A DNA stretch of 64,000 nucleotides from Taeniopygia guttata (taxonomy: Eukaryota > Chordata > Aves > Passeriformes > Estrildidae), in NCBI RefSeq assembly GCF_048771995.1, contig NC_133028.1:5577501-5641500 (forward strand), in the 5' to 3' direction. The notes beneath the pieces were generated by a model, which saw only the letters and a list, made by a program, of their open reading frames with translations, searched no databases and had not been told where the DNA came from. The translations under genes and the position numbers were made by a program. Every line of letters starts with the position of its first letter. Position 1 is the first letter of the stretch. Shown here piece by piece: positions 35,001-47,000 of the stretch.

Positions 35001-38000
35001 TCCTGAGCTCTGCTGCCTTCGGTATCGTTCTCGCTTTGAAAAGTTAAGACAAATTCCCTCTGGGTGCTGCATAAGAGATGCCCTCACCCTGTTCATGCAT
35101 TTCCACATAAAAGCTTATAAGTAATTATCTGGAGAGAGTCTATTTTTAAATAGCTCATTTGACCTATTACCACAATTCAATTGCCAACCTCTATTACTGA
35201 AATCCATGGCAAGGCCCTGATAACGGGATTTGGAAAGCCAGACCTTTGTACCTGCCTTTCCCTCATGTTGTTCCCTGCAAAAGGTCTTAAATAATGTGGA
35301 GTTTCAGAACTATTCCCATGCTCTTTCACTCCACAGTTACTCTGGGCCATCTCTCAGTTGTAGGGGCTAAACAGGCACGACTGGCTAGAGAATTTGGTGA
35401 GAATGGGGAAAAAATCCAACAAATACCAGCTGTGAGGTGGTTCTTTTTGTATCCACCTCCTCTTCCAGCTACTAGTGAGCTCAACAGTGTGTATAATGCA
35501 TGTCTGCCTTGAGATGGACCTGCTGGCTTCCACCAGAACATGAGGTGCTCTAGGCAGAACCCAAAAAATGCCTCACGAAAGGCAGAGGTGGCAGAGACTC
35601 ACAGGTATCACCAGGTTCTTTAGAAGTAAGCTTTTTGGGGAGGACATGACTTATTCTGTGTGATCATGTTTTTGCAAAGGGTTGTAATTCTCCTGTAATT
35701 CCCTTCTAATTCCCTTGGAATTCCTGTTACAGGCTCTCAGTACCAAGGGTGCAGCTCTGAGTCTTCCAGCTCTGCTAAAGCTGCTGTCAAAATTCTTCTC
35801 TGAGGCTGGTCTTGATCTTCTCTGGGTGTTGCCATATTAGCAACAAATTTCATACAAAATTTACCAGCAAACACGCCATTGTCACAAAGGGCAGCTGTTA
35901 GTTATGTCACAACCACAGGAAAGTGCCAGACAGAGAAAAGTGCAATCAGCTACTCCAGGAGGAAGTGCACAAAAAAGAGCAATTCCCATCTGGAAAGTTT
36001 ACACATATAAACATTCCTGTTCACACTTCACAGGATCCTCATCAAAGTGAGTCATGCAACCAGAGAAGCAAAATCAAGCCTCTGACTTTCATGATGCCCC
36101 TGATAGCCCAAGCACTGTAGGGGTATTTTAGGCAGCCATCCCTTGTGTGGAGGGGATTGATAGCCCTTGGGGTAAGCCAGGAAACACATGGCATATTTTA
36201 AATACTGTAGTTCAAGAGACACTGTCAGCCAGGAGCACACCACTGAGCTTGTCAAGGGCTCTTTCCCCAGTGTCTGCCACGGGCAGCAGGGACCTTGATA
36301 GCTGCATGCACAGGCACAGCGAGTGCCTGATAGCTCAAAACTCAAATTGCCCCAAATAGCAACTCTAATCAGAAGTGAAACTGGTTTTCCCCTTTTTTAT
36401 AGCCCTATCTACAATGTCCTGGGTAAGATTCAGTGGTGAAAAAGAGCACTTGAAATGTATTTCACATCTTCTTTGAGGAAAATGCATGCCTGCTTGAAAT
36501 TAAATTTTAAAGACAACAGTGTCCCCTTAAGAACACTGACTATAAAATACCAAATGTCATGAGTTAAGCAAAAACTTTTTTTTGCACATATTTTTGTAAT
36601 TTATTTAGTTTGGATCAGGTAACAGTGGCATCATTAAAAGGTGGAACATTAATCATGGATTATGGTAAAAAGGAATTGAAACCTACATCTCATGGTACTG
36701 CTACTGTAGGCAACACATTCCTCGGGCACAGTTTGTTGCAGGAGAAACATGGAGTATTTAGTGTGTCAGTAACACAGTCATTTCTCATCTCCTAATATGC
36801 AAGGCTTTATTTTGGGCTGTACAAGATTAGCAAGACCTTGTTCTGACTTTCATGCTCTTGCCATGTTCAGGAGAGGAGAAATGAGAAGTGGAAAGGGGAA
36901 CTACTGACAGGGAGGAAGCCAAGGGAGGGGGTGGCAAGGCAGAGAGGGAATTCACCCTGGGGAATACAGTCTATTACCACTATTATTTTAATTTACTACA
37001 AAATGCAGAGTTAAGTGAGGTTTGGGTTTAGTGGGGCTTTACACAGGGAAAGAAGTTTAGAAAACAGGAAAAGTGGAATTTGGAGTAAACAGAGGGAGCC
37101 CCTTGGGGTCTTTGCATCTTTTCCATTAAGGGAGTGGCGTGAGGGGTACAGGGGGATGGAGGAGAATGATGCTTTCAAGACTGACCCACCTCATCTGTGT
37201 GTGGAACATTGATCTTACAGCCTCATGACTGAAAGACAAAACAAACATCTGCAGTTTACACATGTACAAGTACAACAACAAAAAAAAAAGGGTACGTGGC
37301 ATAGCACTGGACATTGTACTGACAGGAGACAAGGGGGTTGCCTGTGCCTGGCTCATGTGGCACTGCATGAGAGCTTCCCTTTTGATATGCAGCTGCCAGG
37401 ACCAAATTGTCCATCACTGGGCCATAGACGATTTGGTGGGAAACTGCCCTGGCACTGTGATTTTAGGAGTGGTCTAGGTCAGGGAATGTGCAAAACCTGC
37501 TCCTGATATTTGGCAGGAACAAGGGGACTGGATCTCCTGCACAGAAAGGTCTCCACTGACATCAGCAGTTGTACTCTCTAGAGCACAGCTTGGAATGGAG
37601 ATCAGACTGGGATATCAGCCACAATTTACCTGGCCAATAACCAGATGGCCAAGTTTAAAGTGAGTAACCAGATCCATGTGGGAGCTTTGACAGGCTGCCA
37701 GGCAAATCGATGCCATTCCTGTACTTACCCAGAAAGTCAGGGCTTTGTCACTGCTGGTTACCTGCTCCACTGCTGGAGCTGTTTGGGGAGGCTCTCCTGT
37801 CAGCCCAGTATGGATCCCATCCAGGGCAACTGGGTATCATAGCACAGACTCCAACCTGACTTTGGATCAGACCCTATTTTCTACCAAGGTAATCATCCTC
37901 ATGCACTTTTGTTTTCTCTTGACTTGTTTACCAGCTGCTTGGTAAATGCTGGAATCATTTTATCAGGGAAAGCCAGCAGTGACAACTGGAGTGCAGAACC

Positions 38001-41000
38001 AATGTGTTAGTTAAAAGAGGAGCTGGGGGGAAGAGGGGTGGTTAAGTTATAGCACTAAAGTTTAGTGAAGACAGGTAGCTGTAAAATAGTAGCAGAAAGA
38101 TCAGAGGAAAGATCAGTTTTTGGCAAGCAATTTCTCACAGTGTTTTGCACACACTGCAACTTTCTGAATCAACAGCAGTTTATACCTGTCATGGCTTGGA
38201 AACTGGGAAGGGCAGAGCATCCCTCCTGTGGGCTACCTCCACTCCCAGCTCTGGTGAAACACCTCTGCGTTTCCCACTGAATCTTTTTCCATCTCACTCA
38301 TCCTGCAGAGGTTTTCTTACAGGATTGGGGTGGGAATAGGGAATGCCCAGAGACTGAGAGCATCCTGCACTCTCAGGTGACTCTGCTTGCAGATAACAAT
38401 CACAAATGTCACTAAGGTCCCGTGGCTGAAGAGTTAATTAGTGATTAATTGAGATGGCACACTCTCACCAGATGGGGGTTGTGTTAGGAATGGTTATAAA
38501 CACACCAGCACATAGTGATACACAGCTGAGTGCAAGCTTCAGTTAGGAGAAGCTCTTGGATTGTAGACTCAGCATGATCCTTGCTAATTTGCAAGTAGAA
38601 TTACTCCTTAACTATCTATAGATGAGACTTCAATATAAGAGGTGAGTTAAACAGCTACTTACTACTTTAGCTACCTATTTTGAGTCCAGTTACAAAACTC
38701 ATACAACACCAGGGGAAAATGCTTTGCTGGTTGTTGGATTTGGGGTCAAATCTCATGTATTTGTTAGTGCATCAGATGACAATTTTTTAAATAACAAGGA
38801 GGGAAACTAGTTTGTCTTTAGCAAGAAAACACTGTTTGGGCTTTTTCTCTGAGCTTATTTCCATCTCTCTGAGAGAAGGAAATAAGAATGAATAGATTTT
38901 CTGGGGCAGGGACCTGACAGTGAGGGTGGCAGAGCCTGAGCTGGCTGCATCCCTGCTGCAGCAAAGGAAAGAAATCCACTCACTTGCCATTGTTGAAGAC
39001 GACCGTACAGTTGGGCCAGCAGTCGTGGTTGGCCTGGCAGAGGTTGGGGAAGATTCCCACACCAACAGCCTGCAGTCCTCTTTGGTCACTGAGGGTAAAG
39101 CCATTGCAGCTGATCTAGTCCCAAAACACAGGTAGGAAGAAGTGTTAAAGGAGAAAAAGCTGAAACACTCCAGCTGGGATAAAACATCAGAAGAGAAACA
39201 ATGCAGGACTTGTGCAGAGGGGCCAGGCCAGAGCTGAGTCAATGTTATGGAATATTTGCTGTCAGTGTTCACTCGGGATGCCTAAGATAAACTTGGTCTG
39301 GCCATGCATTGATTTCCTTATATTTGGTTCCTGAAAATAGTTTGGAAAAAGGTCACAAGAAAATTGCTTTGAGGCAATTCAAGCAGAAAGCAAAGTTCAC
39401 ACTCACAAAAACAGGTATCAGTTAGAAATTAACCTTGACTGCTGCATTCAACCTGGTCATGTTTGCTGGATTGCCCTCAAAGCTCATAAAAACCAGCTAC
39501 TACTCTTTGCTGTGAATTTTCAGAATTACTAGTTTTGTATGACAGATATTCTAAGAATGAATTATTTCACTTTTTTTATATGAGATACTACTATGTATAG
39601 AACAGTTTTAAGTCACAAGCATAAATAATGGAAATATCTGCGAAGAAAAAATCTGATAGGATAAACTGAAGGAAATAATTAACTCAGCTGCTGATTATTT
39701 TACCCTGTTAATAGTTTTATTTCCTTTGTGAACTGATTCTGTAGATTTCTGTATTTCCTTGCTCCTCCACAGACAAGCTGTGCTGGTCACTGGCACATAG
39801 GGTCTCCCTGTGTCCAGTGGACTGGGTTTTCCTTGTGGTGTGGGTGCCAAAGCTGTGTCCTCTCCCTGTACTGGGAGTGACAAAGGCCAGCTTGTCTTGC
39901 ACAGCAGCCACTGGCAGAGGGTGAGCAGAGCCTGTGTCTCCTCATGGCAGTGTTGGGAGCTGAGGGGGTAGTGCAGGGATACCCAGGGCTGGGAGCAGAG
40001 CAGCTCAGCCTGAACTGGAATTTCCCTCTCTGCAACATTGAGAGCAAAAATTTGTAGTTAATAACTTTGTAGTTGATATTATTAAATATATTTCCATTTT
40101 TTACTGTTTTAATTGTATCTATTATGTCAATGTAAAAAATCAATTGCACACAATATTAATAAACATTAATGTATCTACTAAAATAGATCTTCTAGATTCA
40201 AATACATTCTAGATGTAGTTACTGAAAATATATTTTCTCAGTTGTCCCAGGTGCACAGAGATGCCCAGTGGGACATGTGATGAAAATGCAGCACCTATGA
40301 TTGAGCAAACCACTTGTCTGCACATTGAGACAGACAAAATGCTTCAGCCCATGCCTGTTGCCCTGATTTTTAAAAGTGTTAAGTTTTCTTTTGAAAGTTT
40401 TAAAGTTCTCATAAAACTTCTTTAGCCTTCTGATAATGTTTACATATTTCTACTGGAGTTCTCACACACTGTTCATGTAAATAATGATTGTTTTACATGC
40501 TTCTTTGTGAGAAGAGAGAGTTAATAGACTGTTAGTCTGACCAGTGTGGTTGGAGAAGTAACAATTTCATCCTCCAATCCTCTACCACTTTTAGAATTCT
40601 ATATATTGTGAAGTCAGAAATAAAATTAACTCTTTTTCTCTCTTGAACTCACCAAGCTTCTGTGTACTCATTTTGTGTCCAATAGCAACATGTGCCTCAG
40701 TTTCCCAGTGTCAGTGCAGAGGAGAAGCAGGTGGGGCATGAGATGAAGTCAGCCATCCTCTCATGAGGCCAGCTGGAGAGTTTCTCCCCAAAACTGGCAT
40801 CACAAACCCTCCCCCCGTGAGCTGCCCCCCCTCGGACGTACCACCCCGAATATGTGGGAGATGAGCTGCATCCCGAACTGCTGGCACTGGGGCGGCCAGA
40901 ACTCCAGGAAACTCTCCACATCAGCACGCAGATCCTTCTTCTCCTCCTCTCCAAAGCTGTCCACGTGGTTCTGCAGCTCCTCGATGGCCACCAGGCAGCC

Positions 41001-44000
41001 CTCGGACAGCCCGCTGCCCTCCCGCTCCATCTTCCACAGGATGCGGGCAGCCAGCCTGGCCAGGACACAGCCACGGGGTCACAGCACCAGCAGCACATGG
41101 AGAGAACAAAATTCATCAGAATTCATCTCCTGGGGGGACACGGTGTGTGGGCAGACCAGCTGAGACAGGCTCAGTATCTAAGGAGTGATGGATGGTCAGC
41201 ATCATCCCCAGCCTTCTGAAGGACAGGGAGGCGCAGGGTTTTGTCCCAGCACTTGTGTTCTCATCTGGAGAAGTTCTACAAATCCCCAGGTATCCAGCCC
41301 TCCACAGCTGCTCCCATTTCCTTGAGGATTCCTCTCATTTTTTAATGGTGGAGCCAGAATGTGAAGACAAGTTAATGTACCCTGTAGGCAAACTGGGGAA
41401 TAACCCATCTCTTCTTTTACTTTTCCACCTACTCCGCAGTTTCCCACACTTCCTAAACCAAGCAGGATAGGTTTACCTCACCATGTGCAGAGTTTTTGGG
41501 ACCCAGCACCAAAAAAAAACCAAACAGGAACACATCTCTTGCACCACTGATGCTCCTCTATGTACCTTCCCTATCTCAGAGATCCTCCTGGCCTATTATC
41601 CTAAACCTTCTCCACCTCGCCCAAGTCAGGCCACCCAGGACGCTCTGTCCTCTCCCAGGTCACAGGAACCAGCTCTCACCTGATGTTTTCTGTGGGTGCC
41701 TTGCCATGTCTCTTGATGGCAGAGCACTCGTTTTTGTGGCTGAGCCAGGCTGCTCTCTGGCAGGTCCTGTCGCAGTAGTGGGCGAACTTGCACTGCCCGC
41801 AGCGGTGCAGCCTCTCCTGCCGCTTGAAGCAGGTGTGACAGATGACGTGTGTCAGGCTGCAAGGACAGAAGGACGCCTTGGATCAGTGAGGTCCTGCCAC
41901 TTTTGCACCCCTGAGCTCCCCACAGCCACAGAAATGAACCTCTCAAGATTTTTGGTGACTATGGAGAAACATCCCACCCGGCTAAACCGTTGTGTTCTTG
42001 CCTGGTGCTGTTGCTGTAAGTTAAATGGTGATGGAATAACTGGGACCCCTTCAAAAGGGGTATTTCATCTTTGGGGGATTCAAAACAGGATTTCCAAGAA
42101 GAATCCTACAACTGTATGCATGTAACCATAACCAAGGCTGGGGGAGGATACTGATGAAGGAGTCTGACCTCACATCCTCCCTCTGAGAGTGTCCAGGGTC
42201 CCAGACTGAGAGGAAACCCCCCCTATATCCCCTTCATGTGTCCAGCTTTTGCTCCTACAACTTAATTCACTGAGAAGGAGGGGGAGACACTTTGGTCTCC
42301 TGTCCAAAAAATTTTGGGACTTTCCCCTTGCTGCTAGAGAAGGCTTTTCACTGCCTGATTTGGTGTCTGCAGCTGTCTGCTTCTCCAGGCGAACGCTCAC
42401 TTTATCTGGGCTTCAAGCCAGACTTGACAGTACAGGGGAATTTAAATTCACACCACTCAGCCACTGCTGGCGCCAGAAGGGAGGTTCTCATCACTGCAAA
42501 AAGCTCAGAGGTCATAGAGGCTTTGTGATTAAAGAAACATTTATAATTTATAAAGAAACATTTATTATTATTCCCCACAGAGTGGGGAAAATAAGGCATG
42601 GGGTGATAAAAAATATATTGATCACCCTGTAAGGAGGATGTGCCACATGCAGGAATCAGACTCACAGCCCCAGAGAATCCAGCCCAAAGATTGTCCTTCC
42701 TCTCTACTATACCTATATATAAGTACACACATACATATGCATATACATTTATATCTATATCACAGTACATTCAAAATGCATTTTCTTCTCTCTGAAAATA
42801 TGGTGTCAGCTGCTGACATAATCTACCCTGTGCCTTGGCTCTTGCAGGATAAAGAGGGCCACGGATTTAAAAGCAGGATGACCCACATCAGACAAAACCA
42901 TGTGCAAAATGAGGTTTGGAAAAAAGGGTTTAGGAAAGTGAGCAGTGCTGGAGGGAGCCCAGTGCAAGGCAAGCACCTGGGATGGGGCAGAGGAAACGTG
43001 TCTGAGAAGGGGGATGCTCCACTGTGTCCAATGGCAGAGCTGAGAGCTGGTGAGAAATGTGAGGCTGGGCTCTGTCAGCTGTCAGGTCAGGGGGGCAGAG
43101 AGGTGCAAGAGAGATTACACTCCTTGTAAGGCAAAGCAGAGCCAGAGGGCTGAAAAAACCCACATGATTACATCGTGCCAGGAAGCACAGGGAGATTATC
43201 TCACATGGGGAATGGGGGTCCCTCCTGCCACCTCCTTTAAGGGCAGCCAGGGAAAAAAGTTTCCTTGTAGAGAGGAATTACAGGTTGGAAGGGAACACGG
43301 TGCAGAAAAATCCAAGTCCTCTAACAGGTGCTTCTCTACCCTCAGTTTGCTCCCTGAGAATAAAAAAACTCTGAAATTCTGACTTTGCATTTTGTTGTTT
43401 ATTGCGTGGGGTGTCCAGATTTTCCAAAGCAAACCTGGCTGGCAGAACTTACCACCAGCTCTGGAAATCCCTCATTTCTGAGGAGATGTAGAAATGCACC
43501 AGAAATGTTAAACAAGACTTTTTGAGAAAGAGAAGGAGCAGCCCTTGTGGTATTGAAACTGCAGAAACAATTACTCCCAGGTAATCTGACTGGCAAGTGT
43601 AAGAAATACTGCAGCTCTTACAAAATCATTGTGGGATCCTCTGTGCCCCAAAATGGTTTCAAAGACTGGATTTGTAGATACTGTGTGTTATCAGGACTCC
43701 AGAGGCCTGGGCTCAACTTTTGGCCCAGTAAAAAATCTGGAGACACAAGTATTTGAGATCTATTCCATAAAACTTCAGCTAACATTGCTTAAGCATCTGC
43801 GAGCACCTAAATCCCCCAGGTGCTCCTTGGCAGTTGTGAAACTCCTGCTGTGTCAGAGGAGCTCAGGGCTGGATGCCCCAAAAGAGAAGGACAAAGTGGG
43901 GCTCTCCCTTGGCTGGGTCTGGTTCCACCTGTCCTGGAGACACGAGGCCCAGACACCAAAGGCTTGCAGTGGTTCAAGGCTCCTCTCTCATCCCCTATGC

Positions 44001-47000
44001 AATGTTGGGGTTCTCCAAGTGGAGCAGCCTGAGATTAAATTTAAGTCTGACAGCCTGTGGAAATCATTGGTCTACAAAACCTTCTCTGTCTGGTCTAGAA
44101 AGTGTTTAACACAACCCAAAATGGTTCCAGGTATCCCAGATCTCCCCTCCAGCACAGAGAGCAGCCCACACCCGTGTGAGCAGGATGCTGCATGGCCAGG
44201 CAGCACTAAAAGTTCCTGGAGAGGACCCTGGGGAGGTCACTTCTGCTGTGGCACCTATCAAGGAGCCCTGGAGGTCTGAACCCTCTGGGTCTTGCTGCTC
44301 AGCTTCCCTGGCTTCATCACAGGGACAGCACAACAGATTTCTGCTCTGTGTGTGCCCACCACAGCCTCCAAGGTGAGCAGTGCCCCCTTCCACACATAGT
44401 GAGAGCTGGTTCTCACCCTGCCCCAAAGCAGGATCTTCTTTAGTAATCATGCCTCCAGCCCACCACAAGCTTGCCAGGTCAGGATTTGGGCTGACTTAGA
44501 GGGCAGATGCCACTGACTGACTCACTGAATGACTTTCTGGGGAGCCTCAGGTTTCCTTGGCCTCCCACCTCAGCATCAACCCAGCTGAACTCTGAAGGGC
44601 TCACGTGCTCTGGTGTCACTTAGGTGAGACACAACTACAACTACTCCTGAATGCAGCTACAGTGACAAAAACAGTGATTCAACATGCCAGCCAACAAATG
44701 CAAGAGGTAACGCAGCACTGACAACTAAACCACGGCTCCTGCAAGCACAGCTTGTAGTGAAAGCACAAGAAACAAATCTTGAGACTGCTTGGACTGGATT
44801 CAGACAGATTAAGATCCTGCCAGGTTGAGCACTGCCACAGGAAATGTATTAACCTCATCTCCAAGACATGCACAGCCCAAACATCTGCCATCCAGCACAC
44901 AAAACATCTCATTCAGTGGCCTGGAAAAGCCAGGTGAGATGGCTTTAGTGCAAAGAACAGAGGAAGATTTCACTGAGCAGCTGATAGGCACAGTGAGTAG
45001 CTCCCAAACTGTTAAACATGGGTCCATGCTATCCTGTACATCACAGATGATACACAGAGATGGCCTAACTTACAACTAAATCCTATTTATTATTGCTTGG
45101 CAGGGCATCTCTCTCCTCAGTCTGCTACAGAGAACAGCATAAAACCAGCTTAAGATGTAGGGCAAAATCTCCTTGGTTTTCAGAGCAGAGGCTGTAACAC
45201 TTCATTAAAGACAGCAGCCTAAGAAAATGCACCTGCTACCTAAAGATGAATTATTAGCATAAGAATGGGTTTGCTCCTTTAAAAAGGAGTTGAAGCTTAG
45301 TACTTTCATCTTTAAAATGTCAGGGATGATATATCCTAGGGTTTTTTCTGATTTGAGAGGAGGATTTATTTTAGACTAATTTTTGACTATTTTATTTTTA
45401 GTTTTTCATGACAAGATTTCCCAGCCTTTTTTTAGAGATGTGGGTGAGATTTTCTTTAAAATATCTAGGTCTGTTCCCAGGTTTTAATTAGGCTTTTGAA
45501 CAAATGAGATAGTAATAAAAAAATCAAACCCCAGAACATTTTTTAAAATATGAATAGGATGACATTAGCTCTCAGTTTTTATCGGTGTCAGCTCAAAGAA
45601 TTTGTTCCCATCATCTTTTCAGTCATGATGTTATGGAAAATTTTAGATTTCTTATATGTCTAGGTCATCCTAGCTACAATAGCAGAGCTCCCCACATTTC
45701 CTTGGAAAATGATTTCAGCCTCCTTCTACATCAAAAAGGCATGCAAAAATTGCATGATCTCAGTTTTTTATCAATTTGCAGATCACTCATCAAGCAGATC
45801 TTCAGGTGACCTTGGCTTTCCACCACATGACACTGTTTTCCTTGACTACTGTCTCTCAAATCCTGCTGGTTAAAGAGCAAATTTCTCTTGGCAAAGGCTG
45901 ACAGAGACATATGAGGCATCCCCTTGCTTATAGGAAATGTAAACTCTTACAGGCTTGAGGGCCAAGTGATGTGTCAGAGGAGAAGGTCACATACAGCCCA
46001 GGCACTGCAATGCCATGGTCATGAAGGTGATGGAGGAAAGGAGTTCTGGGATCTTCAAGGAGAAAGCAAAGAGGGAGGAAGGATTACAGAAAGCTTCAGT
46101 GAGAGGCTCAGGGCCTTTGCAAATTGAAAAATTACCCCAATGAAAGCAAAGAATCCCTTGAGAATGCATTTCCAGCTTTCTGCTTCTATGTCAGCCAAAG
46201 CTGCTTGACAGTGGTGTTTTCTGAGTGATATTTCAGCTGAAAGCAGCAAGGCTAAATCAGAGATCAGGCTGTGCCTACACCTTATCCTGGAAATCACACA
46301 GAATTCTGCACTCCTTTTCCATCAGTATCACCATTTTTTTAAGCAGCCTGCTCTCATTCAGGTAGAAGTAACAGGTCTGATACAGGAGTCAACACTAAGT
46401 ACACACTTTGTTAAGCAACTAAGTAATAGAATCGTAAAATCCGAATGGTTTGGGTTGGAAGGGACCTTTAAAGGTCACCTAGTCCTAGTCCAACCCCCCT
46501 GAAATGAACAGAGTTATCCTAGTGAGTCATGCTCTGGCCTTAAAATCTGACTATGAGCTGGCTGGTGTTTATAGGATCCTCATTTTTCTTTGAGTTTTAC
46601 GTATTTCTAGATTAAAGGTCTCTGGCACTGTGTAAGAGACTGCTGCTCAGATGACCATCTGAGGCTGAAGAGTACACGCCCTCACCAGCTTAAACAACTT
46701 TAGGGGCTTTCAGGGTCCCTGTGACCTTCAGGGTGGGATTCAGCCGGTAGATTTAGACACCAAGATGTGCTCATTTGTCTGTACCCCCTGTGTCTGAGTA
46801 GGGATTCCCCAGCACAACCAGTGGGGTCTGGAAAGTTGTTCAGCTCAAAGGTAGATGTCTGTGTCACTGCACATATAGAGCTCCACTGATTATATCAGCA
46901 TTTAGTGCTGGATTCACTTGGTTGGACATAGAAGTCCAGTTTAGGCTCTGCAGGGATACCTGATGATAGGGTTTTGTCAAAGGAAACATTTATCCCTTTT

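Noticed and set aside
41496-42125. 209-codon plus-strand open frame across SMYD1 exon 2
   Set aside because: Antisense to a confirmed conserved exon; the openness follows from the GC-rich exon sequence.
43629-44279. 216-codon plus-strand open frame in SMYD1 intron 1
   Set aside because: No recognisable motif, low-complexity composition typical of intronic DNA, and no supporting splice structure.
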